Source of the DNA: Sedimenticola sp.
GTDB taxonomy: Bacteria > Pseudomonadota > Gammaproteobacteria > Chromatiales > Chromatiaceae
Reading direction: 5' to 3'
DNA length: 41,134 bases
NCBI GenBank assembly: GCA_027008705.1
Contig: JALVEB010000040.1
Location: 1 to 41,134, forward strand
The position numbers and the translations under genes were made by a program. Positions within the stretch are counted from its first letter, which is position 1. Each line of letters begins with the position of its first letter. The notes beneath the pieces are model-generated. The model had not been told where the DNA came from and did not search any database. It worked only from the letters and a program-made list of their open reading frames with translations. Shown here piece by piece: positions 1 through 11,049 of this stretch.

Positions 1-245
1 AGGAAGAAGGGGGGCGTCACACCCCATTCTTCAACAACTACCGCCCGCAATTCTACTTTCGCACCACCGACGTCACGGGCGCGGTGGAGCTGCCGGAAGG
101 GACCGAAATGGTCATGCCGGGCGACAACGTCAAGATGACCGTCAAGCTGATCGCGCCGATCGCGATGGAAGAAGGGCTGCGCTTCGCGATCCGCGAAGGG
201 GGGCGCACGGTCGGCGCTGGCGTCGTTTCGAAAATCATCGAGTAA
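1..245 (+). CDS. tuf: Elongation factor Tu, C-terminal part (5' end outside window)
   Basis: The frame runs from base 3 to the TAA at 243-245 and gives the last 80 residues of EF-Tu, the GTPase that delivers aminoacyl-tRNA to the ribosome. The visible part is the C-terminal beta-barrel: [16 protein letters not shown] near the start and [11 protein letters not shown] at the end are family signatures. Only five bases separate its stop from rpsJ, so the end of the str operon runs straight into the S10 cluster. Identification is certain; which tuf copy this is cannot be told. Confidence 0.97.
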   Translation, partial: EEGGRHTPFFNNYRPQFYFRTTDVTGAVELPEGTEMVMPGDNVKMTVKLIAPIAMEEGLRFAIREGGRTVGAGVVSKIIE

Positions 246-250
246 CTGCA

Positions 251-562
251 ATGGCAAACCAGAAGATTCGTATTCGTTTGAAAGCCTTCGATCATCGCCT
301 GATCGATCAATCGGCACGCGAGATCGTCGAAACGGCGAAGCGTTCCGGCGCCCAGGTACAGGGTCCGATCCCGCTGCCGACGCGCAAGGAGCGCTATACC
401 GTGCTGATCTCGCCGCATGTCAACAAAGACGCGCGCGACCAATACGAGATCCGTACGCACAAGCGGTTGGTCGATATCGTGGATCCGACCGACAAGACGG
501 TCGACGCATTGATGAAGCTGGACCTCGCCGCTGGCGTGGATGTCCAGATTCAGCTGAGCTGA
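251..562 (+). CDS. rpsJ: 30S ribosomal protein S10
   Basis: The 103-residue product has the normal length of S10 and its typical beginning ([19 protein letters not shown]). S10 is a small-subunit head protein and, as NusE, joins the NusB/NusG antitermination complex; this second role is family knowledge. ATG at 251 lies just after tuf with no room for the long leader that carries L4 autoregulation in E. coli. First gene of the S10 cluster. Confidence 0.98.
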   Translation: MANQKIRIRLKAFDHRLIDQSAREIVETAKRSGAQVQGPIPLPTRKERYTVLISPHVNKDARDQYEIRTHKRLVDIVDPTDKTVDALMKLDLAAGVDVQIQLS

Positions 563-573
563 GGTAGCTGGCC

Positions 574-1224
574 ATGACGATAGGACTGGTTGGAAAGAAG
601 ATTGGCATGACCCGGGTATTCACCGACGAAGGCGCCTCGGTGCCGGTCAGCGTGGTGCAGGTCGAAGCCAATCGGATCACGCAGATCCGTGATGCCGAAA
701 AGGATGGCTACCGCGCCATCCAGGTGACGACGGGCAAACGCAAGCCCAGCCGCGTGACCAAGCCGTTGGCCGGGCATTACGCGAAGGCCGGCGTCGAAGC
801 CGGTGAGGGCTTGTGGGAATTCCGCATCGACGACAGCGACGCCGGTGAATATGAAGTCGGCGCCCAGCTCCCGCTGGAGATGTTCGAGGCCGGCCAGAAG
901 GTCGATGTCCAGGGCGTCAGCAAGGGCAAGGGGTTCCAGGGCGGCGTCAAGCGCCACAACTTTCGCATGCAGGATGCCACGCACGGCAACTCGCTGTCGC
1001 ATCGCGCGCCGGGTTCGATCGGCCAGTGCCAGACGCCCGGTCGCGTCTTCAAGGGCAAGAAGATGGCGGGCCACATGGGTAACGAAAAGGTCACTGTGCA
1101 GAGTCTGGAAGTCGTGCGCGTGGATCCGGAACGCCGGCTGTTGTTGATCAAGGGCGCGATCCCGGGCGCGAAGCAGGGCCGCGTGATCGTCAAGCCCGCG
1201 GTTAAATTCAAGAACAAGGGGTAA
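574..1224 (+). CDS. rplC: 50S ribosomal protein L3
   Basis: The 216-residue product starts [16 protein letters not shown], the standard L3 opening. L3 is a primary 23S rRNA-binding protein needed early in 50S assembly; its central loop reaches the peptidyl-transferase centre. That loop is present as [14 protein letters not shown]. The glutamine methylated by PrmB in E. coli lies in this GQxQTPG motif and is kept, while the usual Asn in the middle is Cys here. It lies 11 bases after rpsJ and 3 bases before rplD. Confidence 0.98.
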   Translation: MTIGLVGKKIGMTRVFTDEGASVPVSVVQVEANRITQIRDAEKDGYRAIQVTTGKRKPSRVTKPLAGHYAKAGVEAGEGLWEFRIDDSDAGEYEVGAQLPLEMFEAGQKVDVQGVSKGKGFQGGVKRHNFRMQDATHGNSLSHRAPGSIGQCQTPGRVFKGKKMAGHMGNEKVTVQSLEVVRVDPERRLLLIKGAIPGAKQGRVIVKPAVKFKNKG

Positions 1225-1227
1225 ACG

Positions 1228-1842
1228 ATGGACATCAGCGTACAGTCAAGCGACGGCGCCGCGGACAATGTGCAGGTATCGGACGCGGTGTTTGCCGTCG
1301 AGTTCAACGAGCCGCTCGTTCATCAGGTCGTTACCGCCTATCTCGCCGGCGCGCGCAGCGGCACCAAGGCACAGAAATCGCGTTCGGACGTGCGCGGAGG
1401 CGGCGCCAAGCCATGGCGTCAGAAGGGGACCGGTCGCGCGCGCGCCGGTACCATCCGCAGCCCGATCTGGCGTAGTGGCGGGGTCACCTTCGCGGCGCGT
1501 CCACGCTGCTACAAGCAGAAGGTCAACCGCAAGATGTATCGTGGCGCGGTTCGTTCGATTCTTTCGGAGTTGCTGCGTCAGCAGCGCCTGATCGTGGTCG
1601 ACGATTTCACCGTGGATGCGCCGAAGACGAAACAGCTGGTCGAACGCCTGAAGGCGCTCGGCGTCGACGACGCGTTGATCGTCAGCGACAGCTTCGATGA
1701 GAACCTGATGTTGGCGGCGCGCAATCTCTATCATGTCGACACTCGATTGGCGGACGATATCGATCCGCCCAGCCTGATGGCGTTCGAGAAAGTCGTCGTA
1801 ACCGCCAACGCATTGAAGGCGATCGAGGAGCGTTTGTCATGA
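1228..1842 (+). CDS. rplD: 50S ribosomal protein L4
   Basis: The 204-residue product matches L4, with the loop [20 protein letters not shown] that lines the peptide exit tunnel. In E. coli free L4 represses the S10 operon by binding its leader; no such leader is visible upstream of rpsJ here, so this role is uncertain in this organism. Its last codons overlap the start of rplW in an ATGA arrangement at 1839-1842, which implies translational coupling. Confidence 0.98.
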   Translation: MDISVQSSDGAADNVQVSDAVFAVEFNEPLVHQVVTAYLAGARSGTKAQKSRSDVRGGGAKPWRQKGTGRARAGTIRSPIWRSGGVTFAARPRCYKQKVNRKMYRGAVRSILSELLRQQRLIVVDDFTVDAPKTKQLVERLKALGVDDALIVSDSFDENLMLAARNLYHVDTRLADDIDPPSLMAFEKVVVTANALKAIEERLS

Positions 1843-2135
1843 ATCAGGAACGTCTGATGCAGATCATCAAATCGCCCCTGGTCTCGGAGAAGAGTTCACT
1901 GGCGGCGGACAACGCCAACCAGTTTACCTTTCGCGTCGTCACCGATGCGACCAAGCCGGAGATCAAGCGTGCCGTCGAACGGATGTTCGGGGTGGACGTG
2001 CTTCAGGTGCGGGTCATCAACGTCAAGGGCAAGAGCAAGCGTTTCGGTCGTACCCTCGGTAAGAGGAACGACTGGCGCAAGGCGATTGTTCGCCTGAAGG
2101 AAGGACAGGATATCGATTTTGCCGGTGGCGCCTGA
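1839..2135 (+). CDS. rplW: 50S ribosomal protein L23
   Basis: This 98-residue protein has L23 motifs ([12 protein letters not shown] near the N-terminus, [16 protein letters not shown] near the C-terminus). L23 sits at the exit of the peptide tunnel and is the docking site for trigger factor and SRP. The ATG overlaps the rplD stop by four bases. Confidence 0.97.
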   Translation: MNQERLMQIIKSPLVSEKSSLAADNANQFTFRVVTDATKPEIKRAVERMFGVDVLQVRVINVKGKSKRFGRTLGKRNDWRKAIVRLKEGQDIDFAGGA

Positions 2136-2169
2136 GTGCCGCTGAAACACCAATAACGGGAATACAACG

Positions 2170-3000
2170 ATGGCTATCGTCAAGGCTAAGCCTACGTCGC
2201 CCGGTCGCCGCTTTGTCGTCAAAGTGGTTACCGAAGGGCTACACAAAGGTGCACCGCACGGGCCTCTGCTCGAGAAAAAGAGCAAGTCGGGCGGGCGTAA
2301 TAACAAGGGTCGGATCACCACGCGCCATCGCGGTGGCGGGCACAAGCAGCGTTATCGCGTCGTCGATTTCAAGCGTGACAAGGACGGTGTTCCCGGTGTG
2401 GTCGAACGGATCGAATACGATCCGAACCGCACCGCCCACCTCGCGCTGATCAAGTACCTCGATGGCGAGCGACGCTACATCATCGCGCCGAAGGGCTTGA
2501 AAGCCGGCGATCGGATCCTTTCGGGTGATAACGAGGTGCCGATCGCCACCGGCAACGCGATGCCGCTGCGCAGCATCCGCCTCGGTAGCCAGATCCACTG
2601 CATCGAACTGCGTCCGGGAAAGGGCGCGCAGATCGCCCGCAGTGCCGGCGGCTCCGCTCAGCTGGTCGCGAAAGAGGGGCAGTATGCCACCTTGCGACTG
2701 CGTTCCGGCGAGATGCGCAAGGTCCATCTGGATTGCCGCGCGGTAATCGGCGAGGTCGGCAACAGCGAGCACAACCTGCGTTCGTTGGGCAAGGCCGGCG
2801 CCAGCCGATGGCGTGGCGTGCGCCCGACCGTTCGTGGCGTCGCCATGAACCCGGTCGACCACCCGCACGGCGGGGGCGAAGGGCGGACCTCCGGCGGCCG
2901 GCATCCGGTCAGCCCATGGGGCGTCCCGACCAAGGGCCACAAGACGCGCACCAACAAGCGCACCAACAAGATGATCGTTCGCGATCGTCGTCGCAAGTAG
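2170..3000 (+). CDS. rplB: 50S ribosomal protein L2
   Basis: The 276-residue product is full-length L2, a 23S rRNA-binding protein needed for subunit association and peptidyl transfer. The signature [14 protein letters not shown] is present near residue 225, including the conserved histidine close to the catalytic centre. The basic C-terminal tail ([19 protein letters not shown]) is normal. Upstream spacing of 34 bases is longer than between most genes of this cluster. Confidence 0.98.
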   Translation: MAIVKAKPTSPGRRFVVKVVTEGLHKGAPHGPLLEKKSKSGGRNNKGRITTRHRGGGHKQRYRVVDFKRDKDGVPGVVERIEYDPNRTAHLALIKYLDGERRYIIAPKGLKAGDRILSGDNEVPIATGNAMPLRSIRLGSQIHCIELRPGKGAQIARSAGGSAQLVAKEGQYATLRLRSGEMRKVHLDCRAVIGEVGNSEHNLRSLGKAGASRWRGVRPTVRGVAMNPVDHPHGGGEGRTSGGRHPVSPWGVPTKGHKTRTNKRTNKMIVRDRRRK

Positions 3001-3018
3001 TCAGGGGAGGGCTGATAG

Positions 3019-3291
3019 GTGCCACGTTCCATTAAGAAAGGGCCGTTTGTCGACCACCATCTGATGAAGAAGGTCGAGGCGGCCGCCGCAAACAACGACC
3101 GCCGGCCCATCAAGACCTGGTCCCGGCGTTCCATGATTCTTCCGGAGATGGTCGGCTTGACCATTGCCGTGCATAACGGCCGTCAACATGTTCCGGTGCT
3201 GGTGACCGAGAACATGGTGGGTCATAAGCTCGGCGAATTCGCGCTGACCCGGACCTACCGCGGCCACGCCGCGGATGGCAAGTCGAAATAA
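3019..3291 (+). CDS. rpsS: 30S ribosomal protein S19
   Basis: The product has 90 residues and reads [17 protein letters not shown], the standard S19 start; S19 lies in the head of the 30S subunit next to S13. The start codon is GTG at 3019, preceded by an AGGGGAGG ribosome-binding site. No upstream ATG is in frame near it, so the GTG is well supported. Confidence 0.97.
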   Translation: MPRSIKKGPFVDHHLMKKVEAAAANNDRRPIKTWSRRSMILPEMVGLTIAVHNGRQHVPVLVTENMVGHKLGEFALTRTYRGHAADGKSK

Positions 3292-3306
3292 GGGCAGGGT
3301 AGAGAT

Positions 3307-3639
3307 ATGCAGGCCACAGCAAGATTGAGATTCGCTCGGCTCTCGGCGCAAAAAGGTCGTCTGGTCGCCGACCAGATCCGCGGATTGCCCGTGGAGGAAG
3401 CGCTGAACATCCTGATGTACAGCAAGAAGAAGGGCGCCGACCTGATCAAAAAGGTACTGGATTCGGCGATCGCGAACGCCGAGAACAACGAGGGCGCCGA
3501 CATCGATGAATTACACGTCGCGGCGATCATGGTCGACGAAGGCCCGACGATGAAGCGGATTCGCGCGCGCGCCAAGGGACGGGCATCCCGGATACTGAAG
3601 CGCAGCAGTCACATCACCGTGACCGTTGCCGAGAAATAA
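3307..3639 (+). CDS. rplV: 50S ribosomal protein L22
   Basis: The product of 110 residues starts [19 protein letters not shown] and carries the extended hairpin near residue 90 ([18 protein letters not shown]) that reaches into the nascent peptide tunnel and is a site of macrolide-resistance mutations in other species. Length and all family motifs are normal. Confidence 0.98.
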   Translation: MQATARLRFARLSAQKGRLVADQIRGLPVEEALNILMYSKKKGADLIKKVLDSAIANAENNEGADIDELHVAAIMVDEGPTMKRIRARAKGRASRILKRSSHITVTVAEK

Positions 3640-3651
3640 GCGGAGAGCAGC

Positions 3652-4335
3652 ATGGGTCAGAAAGTACATCCAACAGGTATACGTCTCGGCATCGTCAAGG
3701 AGTGGAATTCCAAGTGGTATGCCGATTCGAAGCTCTATCCCGATCTGCTCGAAGCCGACCTGTCGGCGCGTGACTATCTCAAGAAGAAGCTCGCGCACGC
3801 ATCGGTCAGCCGCATCCAGATCGATCGTCCTGCGAACAACGCGCACATCACGATCCACACCGCGCGTCCGGGTCTGGTGATCGGCAAGAAGGGCGAGGAC
3901 ATCGACAAGCTGCGCGCCGAGATGGTGAAGCGGCTCGGTATCCCGGTACATATCAGCATCGAAGAGATCCGCAAGCCGGAACTCGACGCCACCCTGGTCG
4001 CCGAAGGCATCGCGCAGCAGCTCGAGCGCCGCATCATGTTCCGGCGCGCGATGAAGCGCGCGGTGCAGAACTCGATGCGCCTCGGCGCGCTGGGTATCAA
4101 GGTCAACGTCGCGGGCCGCCTGAACGGCGCCGAGATCGCGCGTTCGGAATGGTACCGGGAAGGCCGCGTTCCGTTGCATACGCTGCGTGCCGACATCGAT
4201 TACGGCACCGCCGAGGCACACACCACCTATGGAGTGCTCGGCATCAAGGTATGGATCTTCAAGGGCGAGGTCTTCGCCGGCCAGGAAAATGCCGCCGGGA
4301 AAGCGCCGGACAGCAAGCGATCGAGAAGGGGTTGA
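3652..4335 (+). CDS. rpsC: 30S ribosomal protein S3
   Basis: The 227-residue protein begins [20 protein letters not shown]. It has the KH RNA-binding domain ([15 protein letters not shown], about residues 75-90) followed by the C-terminal S3 domain. S3 lies at the mRNA entry tunnel and contributes to helicase activity. Its TGA is three bases before the rplP ATG. Confidence 0.98.
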   Translation: MGQKVHPTGIRLGIVKEWNSKWYADSKLYPDLLEADLSARDYLKKKLAHASVSRIQIDRPANNAHITIHTARPGLVIGKKGEDIDKLRAEMVKRLGIPVHISIEEIRKPELDATLVAEGIAQQLERRIMFRRAMKRAVQNSMRLGALGIKVNVAGRLNGAEIARSEWYREGRVPLHTLRADIDYGTAEAHTTYGVLGIKVWIFKGEVFAGQENAAGKAPDSKRSRRG

Positions 4336-4338
4336 GCC

Positions 4339-4752
4339 ATGTTACAGCCGAAAAGAACCAAGTTTCGCAAACAACACAAAGGGCGTAACCGCGGGCTGGC
4401 TTTCTCCGGCTCCGAGGTCAGCTTTGGCGAGTTCGGCTTGAAGGCCACCGGACGCGGGCGCATTACCGCGCGCCAGATCGAGGCCGCCCGCCGTACCATC
4501 ACGCGTACCGTGAAGCGTGGCGGAAAGCTGTGGATCCGGGTGTTTCCGGACAAGCCGATCAGTAAGAAGCCGCTCGAAGTACGCATGGGCAAGGGCAAGG
4601 GCAACGTCGAATACTGGGTCGCCCAGGTTCAGCCCGGTCGTATGCTCTACGAGATCGAGGGCGTTTCCGAGGAGCTGGCGCGCGAGGCTTTCAAGCTGGC
4701 CAGCGCCAAGCTGCCTGTTTCGACAACCTTTGCCAAGCGGACACTGATGTGA
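4339..4752 (+). CDS. rplP: 50S ribosomal protein L16
   Basis: This 137-residue protein starts [19 protein letters not shown] and contains [18 protein letters not shown], the loop near the A-site tRNA. The Arg in this loop is hydroxylated by YcfD/RoxA in E. coli (family knowledge). The stop overlaps the first base of the rpmC ATG. Confidence 0.98.
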   Translation: MLQPKRTKFRKQHKGRNRGLAFSGSEVSFGEFGLKATGRGRITARQIEAARRTITRTVKRGGKLWIRVFPDKPISKKPLEVRMGKGKGNVEYWVAQVQPGRMLYEIEGVSEELAREAFKLASAKLPVSTTFAKRTLM

Positions 4753-4949
4753 TGAAGGCGAGTGAATTGAGAGAGAGTTCCGTGACGGAACTGCAAGAAA
4801 CCCTGCTCGACCTGCGCAAGGAACAGTTCAACCTGCGCATGCAGCAGGGAACCGGACAGCTGTCGCGCCCGCATCTGATGAAGCAGGTGCGTCGTGATAT
4901 TGCCCGCGTGAAAACCATTATCAATCAGAAGTCAGGTGAAACCTCATGA
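4752..4949 (+). CDS. rpmC: 50S ribosomal protein L29
   Basis: The 65-residue product [15 protein letters not shown] is L29, a small two-helix protein near the tunnel exit. ATG at 4752 shares its A with the rplP stop codon. A GTG three bases earlier would add one Met; the ATG fits the usual family start better. Confidence 0.95.
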   Translation: MKASELRESSVTELQETLLDLRKEQFNLRMQQGTGQLSRPHLMKQVRRDIARVKTIINQKSGETS

Positions 4950-5203
4950 GTCAGGGCGAGATGAATCGGACCCAAGTGGGTCGCGTCGTCAGTGACAAGG
5001 GCGATAAATCGATTACGGTATTGGTCGAGCGCAAGGTCAAGCATCCGCTGTATGGCAAGTTCATTCGTCGCTCGTCGAAGCTGCATGCGCATGACGCGGA
5101 CAACCAGTGCAAGATCGGCGATACCGTCGTGGTCGAGCAGTGCCGTCCGATTTCCAAGACCAAGACCTGGCGTCTCGTCAAGGTACTCGAGAGCGCATCT
5201 TGA
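4946..5203 (+). CDS. rpsQ: 30S ribosomal protein S17
   Basis: The 85-residue product has the S17 core ([39 protein letters not shown]). S17 is a primary 16S rRNA-binding protein with an OB fold. The ATG overlaps the rpmC stop (ATGA). A second ATG five codons in is possible, but the overlap favours the first. Last gene of the S10 cluster. Confidence 0.96.
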   Translation: MSQGEMNRTQVGRVVSDKGDKSITVLVERKVKHPLYGKFIRRSSKLHAHDADNQCKIGDTVVVEQCRPISKTKTWRLVKVLESAS

Positions 5204-5240
5204 GATTGCGGCCAGTAACACAGAATAACGGACTGAAATC

Positions 5241-5609
5241 ATGATTCAGATGCAGACAAAATTGAGCGTGGCTGACAACAGCGGCGCGCGCAGGGTCCAG
5301 TGTATCAAGGTACTGGGCGGATCCCATCGCCGCTACGCGGGGATTGGCGATATCATCAAGGTCAGCGTCAAGGATGCGATTCCACGCGGCAAGGTGAAGA
5401 AAGGGGACGTCTACAACGCGGTCGTGGTGCGCACCAAGAAGGGCGTGCGTCGTCCCGATGGTTCTTTGATCCGTTTCGACGGGAATGCCGCGGTGCTGTT
5501 GAACAATCAGTTGCAGCCGATCGGCACCCGTATCTTCGGACCGGTGACTCGTGAACTGCGCAGCGAGCGTTTCATGAAGATCATCTCGCTCGCGCCAGAA
5601 GTACTCTGA
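5241..5609 (+). CDS. rplN: 50S ribosomal protein L14
   Basis: The 122-residue product starts [19 protein letters not shown], typical L14, which bridges to 16S rRNA at the subunit interface. It opens the spc gene order. The 37-base gap from rpsQ, where E. coli has the spc promoter, shows no convincing promoter. Confidence 0.98.
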   Translation: MIQMQTKLSVADNSGARRVQCIKVLGGSHRRYAGIGDIIKVSVKDAIPRGKVKKGDVYNAVVVRTKKGVRRPDGSLIRFDGNAAVLLNNQLQPIGTRIFGPVTRELRSERFMKIISLAPEVL

Positions 5610-5620
5610 GGTAGACGACC

Positions 5621-5938
5621 ATGCGTAAATTGCGAAAGGGCGATGATGTCATTGTCATTGCCGGAAAAGACAAGGGCAAGCGCGGCACCATTGTTCGCGT
5701 AGTTGGCGAGCATAAGGTAGTCGTCGAGAACATCAATCTGGCCAAGAAGCACGCCAAGGGCAACCCCGCCAAGGGCGAGCCGGGGGGCATCATCGACAAG
5801 GAGATGCCGCTCGATGTTTCGAACGTCGCGATCTTCAATCCGCAGACCAACAAGGCGGATCGCGTGGGCTTCAAGGTGCTCGAGGATGGCCGCAAGGTCC
5901 GTTATTTCAAATCCAACGGCGAAGTCGTCGACGTTTAA
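5621..5938 (+). CDS. rplX: 50S ribosomal protein L24
   Basis: The product (105 residues) has the N-terminal KOW motif ([20 protein letters not shown]) that defines L24, an assembly-initiating 23S rRNA-binding protein. Twelve bases separate it from rplE. Confidence 0.97.
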   Translation: MRKLRKGDDVIVIAGKDKGKRGTIVRVVGEHKVVVENINLAKKHAKGNPAKGEPGGIIDKEMPLDVSNVAIFNPQTNKADRVGFKVLEDGRKVRYFKSNGEVVDV

Positions 5939-5950
5939 GGCAGGTTAGCT

Positions 5951-6490
5951 ATGTCCAGGTTACAGGATCTGTATCGTGAAACCATTGTTCCTCAGCTGAA
6001 GGAACAATTTCAATACAGCAGCGTCATGGCGGTGCCGAGGATCGAGAAGATTACCTTGAACATGGGAGTGGGTGAAGCCACCTCTGATAAAAAGGTGCTC
6101 GATCACGCGAAGTCCGACATGCGGCTGATCGCCGGTCAGGAGCCAGTGGTCACGCTGGCGCGCAAGTCGGTGGCGGGCTTCAAGATTCGCGAAGGTTGGC
6201 CCATCGGTTGCAAGGTCACTCTGCGCCGCGAGCGCATGTATGAATTCCTCGATCGTCTGATCTCGATCGCGGTTCCCCGTATCCGGGATTTTCGCGGCCT
6301 GAACCCGAAATCCTTCGATGGGACCGGCAATTACAGCATGGGAATCAAGGAGCAGATCATCTTTCCGGAGATCGACTACGAGAAGGTCGATGCGTTGCGC
6401 GGGATGGACATCACCATCACCACCACGGCGAAGAGCGACGAAGAGGGGCGCGCCTTGTTGAGCGCGTTCCACTTCCCGTTCAAGAAGTAA
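5951..6490 (+). CDS. rplE: 50S ribosomal protein L5
   Basis: The 179-residue protein starts [20 protein letters not shown] and contains [19 protein letters not shown]5 binds 5S rRNA with L18 and contacts the P-site tRNA. In E. coli the S8 repressor site for the spc operon overlaps the start of rplE; whether it exists here was not established. Confidence 0.98.
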   Translation: MSRLQDLYRETIVPQLKEQFQYSSVMAVPRIEKITLNMGVGEATSDKKVLDHAKSDMRLIAGQEPVVTLARKSVAGFKIREGWPIGCKVTLRRERMYEFLDRLISIAVPRIRDFRGLNPKSFDGTGNYSMGIKEQIIFPEIDYEKVDALRGMDITITTTAKSDEEGRALLSAFHFPFKK

Positions 6491-6503
6491 GAGATAAGAG
6501 ATT

Positions 6504-6809
6504 ATGGCCAAGAAAAGCATGTTGGCGCGAGAAAAGAAACGCGCTGTTCTGGTGGAACGTTATCGTCAGAAGCGCCAGGCGCTGAAGGCGATCATCGCGG
6601 ATCCGAATGTCGGCTACGAAGAGAAGGAAGCCGCGGTCGTCAAGTTGCAGAAGTTGCCGCGTGATTCCTCGCCGGCGCGTCGCCGCAATCGTTGTCGCAT
6701 CAGCGGTCGTCCGCACGGTTACTACCGTAAGTTCGGCCTCGGTCGGAACAAGCTGCGGGAAGCCGCGATGCGGGGCGATGTCCCAGGTCTGGTGAAAGCC
6801 AGCTGGTAG
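6504..6809 (+). CDS. rpsN: 30S ribosomal protein S14 (long, zinc-free type)
   Basis: The 101-residue product [18 protein letters not shown]... ending [12 protein letters not shown] is the long S14 form without the CxxC zinc pairs of the short form. The signature [20 protein letters not shown] is present. It is followed by an unusually long gap before rpsH. Confidence 0.97.
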   Translation: MAKKSMLAREKKRAVLVERYRQKRQALKAIIADPNVGYEEKEAAVVKLQKLPRDSSPARRRNRCRISGRPHGYYRKFGLGRNKLREAAMRGDVPGLVKASW

Positions 6810-7000
6810 TGCCTGACCGTTGTCACAGCGGTCTTGATCGTTAACCATCGGTTTGTCTTTGTCGCACGGATTCCGTACTTCGCGGTGGCTCCCGGCTCCT
6901 TTGCCGGTTGCGCTCAGCGAGGTGTTTCCGATGGCGGCTGTCGTCATGCCGAACAGAGGGTATCGCGTCCAGGGTGGCGGGCTGACCCGGAGAAACCAGT
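6810..7000. other. 191-base gap inside the spc cluster
   Basis: No credible gene is seen between rpsN and rpsH, although neighbouring spacings are 10-15 bases. A small hairpin is possible at 6815-6833 (GACCG...CGGTC). I see no clear promoter or terminator. The purpose is unknown; it may be a processing or S8/S14-related control region. Confidence 0.5.
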
Positions 7001-7396
7001 ATGAGTATGTCTGATCCAGTCGCGGATATGCTGACGCGTATTCGCAACGGCCTGATGGTGGGAATGACCTCGGTCACCCTGCCGTCGTCGAAACACAAGC
7101 TCGCAATCCTCGAGGTGTTGCGGGAGGAAGGCTATCTTCTCGGCTACGAGGTGGTCGGCGATAGCGCGAAGCCCGAGGTGCGGATCGATCTGAAATATTT
7201 TCAGGGCGAGCCTGTCATCGAGATGATCCAGCGCGTCAGCCGGCCGGGTCTGCGGGTCTACAAGGGCAAGGGCGAGTTGCCACGGGTGCGGGACGGCCTC
7301 GGCGTCGCCATCGTGTCGACTTCCAAGGGCGTAATGACCGACCGTGCCGCCCGGGACGCGGGCGAGGGCGGTGAAATCATCGCTTACGTGGCCTAG
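7001..7396 (+). CDS. rpsH: 30S ribosomal protein S8
   Basis: The product of 131 residues starts [17 protein letters not shown] and ends with the standard S8 C-terminal block ([22 protein letters not shown]). S8 is a central-domain 16S rRNA binder and, in E. coli, the translational repressor of the spc operon. Confidence 0.98.
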   Translation: MSMSDPVADMLTRIRNGLMVGMTSVTLPSSKHKLAILEVLREEGYLLGYEVVGDSAKPEVRIDLKYFQGEPVIEMIQRVSRPGLRVYKGKGELPRVRDGLGVAIVSTSKGVMTDRAARDAGEGGEIIAYVA

Positions 7397-7409
7397 GTCA
7401 GGGGGAGAT

Positions 7410-7946
7410 ATGTCTCGTATTGCAAAGAATCCGATCACGATACCGGCTGGAGTCGAGTTCAAGATCGAAGAGGACAAGGCCTGGGCCAAGGGCGCCAAGG
7501 GCGAATTGACCATCCCGCGCCTGCCCGGCATCACGGTCGAGATCGACGACGGCGTGATTACGGTCAAGCCCAGCGATCCGCAGGATCGCAACGGTTGGGC
7601 GATGGCAGGTACGCAGCGTGCGTTGCTGGACAATCTGCTCAATGGCGTGGCCTCCGGTTTTCAGAAGAAGCTGCAACTGGTCGGGGTGGGTTATCGCGCA
7701 CAGATGAAAGGCAAGGTGTTGAATCTTGCGTTGGGCTTCTCGCACCCGGTCGAGTACCCGGTTCCGGACGGGATTTCGATCGAAACGCCGTCGCAGACCG
7801 AGATCGTGGTCTCGGGCGCGGACAAGCAACAAGTCGGACAGGTGGCCGCCGAGATTCGCCGCTACCGTCCGCCCGAGCCTTATAAGGGCAAGGGCGTGCG
7901 TTATGCCGATGAACAGGTGGTTCGTAAAGAAGCCAAGAAGAAATAG
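7410..7946 (+). CDS. rplF: 50S ribosomal protein L6
   Basis: The open frame extends upstream into rpsH, but the L6 start is ATG at 7410 (MSRIAKNPITIPAGVEF), preceded by GGGGGAGA. The 178-residue length and the C-terminal motif RRYRPPEPYKGKGVRYADE are typical. L6 lies near the sarcin-ricin loop and factor-binding site. Confidence 0.97.
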   Translation: MSRIAKNPITIPAGVEFKIEEDKAWAKGAKGELTIPRLPGITVEIDDGVITVKPSDPQDRNGWAMAGTQRALLDNLLNGVASGFQKKLQLVGVGYRAQMKGKVLNLALGFSHPVEYPVPDGISIETPSQTEIVVSGADKQQVGQVAAEIRRYRPPEPYKGKGVRYADEQVVRKEAKKK

Positions 7947-7958
7947 GGTGTGAGTACG

Positions 7959-8315
7959 ATGGATAAAAAGACTAGTCGTTTGCGCAGGGCGCGTCGGGCT
8001 CGCGCCAAGATCAAGGAACTCGGCGTCTATCGCTTGTGCGTCAACCGCACGCCGCGGCATATCTACGCGCAGATCATCTCCCCCAGTGGTGACCGGGTCG
8101 TTGCCAGCGCCTCGACCCTGGACAAGGCGGTTCGTGCGAACCTTGATGGCGCGACGGGGAATGTCGCCGCGGCGAGTGCGGTGGGCCAGGCGATTGCCGA
8201 GCGCGCGAAGTCGGCCGGGATCGAAACCGTCGCCTTCGATCGTTCCGGATTCAAGTATCACGGTCGGGTTCAGGCCCTGGCCGACGCAGCCCGCGAGCAC
8301 GGGTTGAAATTCTAA
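7959..8315 (+). CDS. rplR: 50S ribosomal protein L18
   Basis: ATG at 7959 gives [19 protein letters not shown], the usual L18 start; GTG at 7950 would add three residues and is less likely. The 118-residue length matches E. coli (117). L18 binds 5S rRNA together with L5. Confidence 0.96.
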   Translation: MDKKTSRLRRARRARAKIKELGVYRLCVNRTPRHIYAQIISPSGDRVVASASTLDKAVRANLDGATGNVAAASAVGQAIAERAKSAGIETVAFDRSGFKYHGRVQALADAAREHGLKF

Positions 8316-8325
8316 GGTATTGGTT

Positions 8326-8832
8326 ATGGCAAACATGAACAACAACTCCGAGAGCGATGATCTGATCGAAAAGCTCGTGACCGTCAATCGCGTCGCGAAG
8401 GTCGTCAAGGGCGGCCGCCAGTTCGGCTTTACCGCCTTGGTCGTCGTCGGCGACGGCAATGGCCGGGTCGGATTCGGCACCGGCAAGTCGAAGGAAGTGC
8501 CGGTCGCGATCCAGAAAGCGATGGAAGCGGCGCGCCGTTCGATGAAGCAGGTCAAGCTCAACGGCGTTACCCTGCAGTATCCGGTTATCGGGCGCCATGG
8601 CGCGGCCCGGGTCTACATGCAGCCGGCGTCGGACGGCACCGGGATCATCGCCGGCGGCGCGATGCGCGCGGTGCTCGAGGCCGTTGGTGTGCATGACGTA
8701 CTCGCAAAGTGCATCGGCACCAACAACCCGATCAATGTCGTGCGCGCCACGATGAACGGCTTGGTCGAGATGACCGATCCCGAGAGAGTGGCCGCGAAAC
8801 GTGGAAAGACGGTCGAAGAGATTCGAGGTTAG
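8326..8832 (+). CDS. rpsE: 30S ribosomal protein S5
   Basis: The 168-residue product has the S5 double-stranded RNA-binding domain ([20 protein letters not shown], about residues 23-42) and the C-terminal S5 fold. S5 affects decoding accuracy. ATG at 8326 is preferred to TTG at 8320 because an AAGG motif stands 8-9 bases before it. Confidence 0.96.
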   Translation: MANMNNNSESDDLIEKLVTVNRVAKVVKGGRQFGFTALVVVGDGNGRVGFGTGKSKEVPVAIQKAMEAARRSMKQVKLNGVTLQYPVIGRHGAARVYMQPASDGTGIIAGGAMRAVLEAVGVHDVLAKCIGTNNPINVVRATMNGLVEMTDPERVAAKRGKTVEEIRG

Positions 8833-8836
8833 GGCG

Positions 8837-9025
8837 ATGTCGGACAAGAAGATGATGAAGGTTACGCTGACCCGTAGCATGAACGGGCGCCTGAAGAGCC
8901 ACAAGGCATGCGTTCGCGGCCTGGGTTTGCGCAGAATGCATCAGACCGTAGAGGTTGAGGATACGCCGGCCACCCGTGGCATGGCCAGGAAGGTGTCCTA
9001 CATGGTACGTATCGAGGAATCCTGA
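8837..9025 (+). CDS. rpmD: 50S ribosomal protein L30
   Basis: The 62-residue product [18 protein letters not shown] has the L30 fold motif ([15 protein letters not shown]). ATG at 8837 lies four bases after the rpsE stop and is preceded by AGGG; longer readings of the frame run into rpsE. Confidence 0.95.
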   Translation: MSDKKMMKVTLTRSMNGRLKSHKACVRGLGLRRMHQTVEVEDTPATRGMARKVSYMVRIEES

Positions 9026-9026
9026 C

Positions 9027-9461
9027 ATGCGATTGAATACACTGTCGCCCGCACCGGGCGCGAAGAAGTCTTCGAAGCGGGTCGGTCGCGGCATCGGCTG
9101 CGGCAACGGCAAGACCTGCGGTCGCGGGCACAAGGGCCAGAAATCGCGTTCCGGCGGTTTTCACAAGGTAGGTTTCGAGGGCGGCCAGATGCCTTTGCAG
9201 CGTCGTCTGCCGAAGGTCGGCTTCCGCTCGCGCAAGGCGCGCCTCACCGATGAGGTATGTCTCGGCGAGCTGAAGAAGATCGACGGCGACATCGTCAGCA
9301 TGGAAACGCTGTACGCGGCGGATATCCTGCCCCGGCGTATCCAGCGGGCGAAGCTGATCGCCTCGGGTAGCGTGGAACGCGCCTTTACGGTGAAGGGGGT
9401 CGGCGTCACCAAGGGTGCGCGCGCGGCGATCGAACAGGCTGGCGGAAAGATCGAGGAATAA
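9027..9461 (+). CDS. rplO: 50S ribosomal protein L15
   Basis: ATG at 9027 gives [20 protein letters not shown], the normal L15 N-terminus, 144 residues in all. The glycine-rich extension ([20 protein letters not shown]) penetrates the 50S subunit. Its stop is directly followed by the secY ATG at 9462. Confidence 0.97.
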   Translation: MRLNTLSPAPGAKKSSKRVGRGIGCGNGKTCGRGHKGQKSRSGGFHKVGFEGGQMPLQRRLPKVGFRSRKARLTDEVCLGELKKIDGDIVSMETLYAADILPRRIQRAKLIASGSVERAFTVKGVGVTKGARAAIEQAGGKIEE

Positions 9462-10820
<1,359 letters not shown>

Positions 10821-10862
10821 GGCGCGCGGTCCAGCCTGTCCCGTTGATTTGGAGTCGAGAAA

Positions 10863-10976
10863 ATGAAAGTACGCGCATCCGTAAAGAAGATCTGCAGGAA
10901 CTGCAAGATCGTACGTCGCAAGGGCGTGGTCCGGGTCATCTGCAAGGATGGTCGCCACAAACAGCGCCAGGGTTGA
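10863..10976 (+). CDS. rpmJ: 50S ribosomal protein L36 (zinc type)
   Basis: This short gene encodes 37 residues starting [20 protein letters not shown]. Cys11, Cys14, Cys27 and His32 form the zinc ribbon of the C+ form; one residue is missing before the His compared with the 38-residue E. coli form. L36 is a late 50S assembly protein. It follows secY by 42 bases, the standard end of the spc operon. Confidence 0.96.
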   Translation: MKVRASVKKICRNCKIVRRKGVVRVICKDGRHKQRQG

Positions 10977-10984
10977 CGATACCC

Positions 10985-11015
10985 GAGCGGTCCGGTATAT
11001 TTGACCGTTTCGCTC
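10985..11015 (+). promoter_or_regulatory. Hairpin in the leader of the alpha cluster
   Basis: In the 73-base gap before rpsM, GAGCG (10985-10989) pairs with CGCTC (11011-11015), and CGGT (10993-10996) with ACCG (11004-11007), leaving small internal loops. In E. coli the rpsM leader carries the S4-binding pseudoknot that controls this operon; this hairpin is a candidate equivalent, but a pseudoknot partner was not found. Confidence 0.35.
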
Positions 11016-11049
11016 AGGCAGTTATTCGCTTATTTAGCAGGAGTTATTC

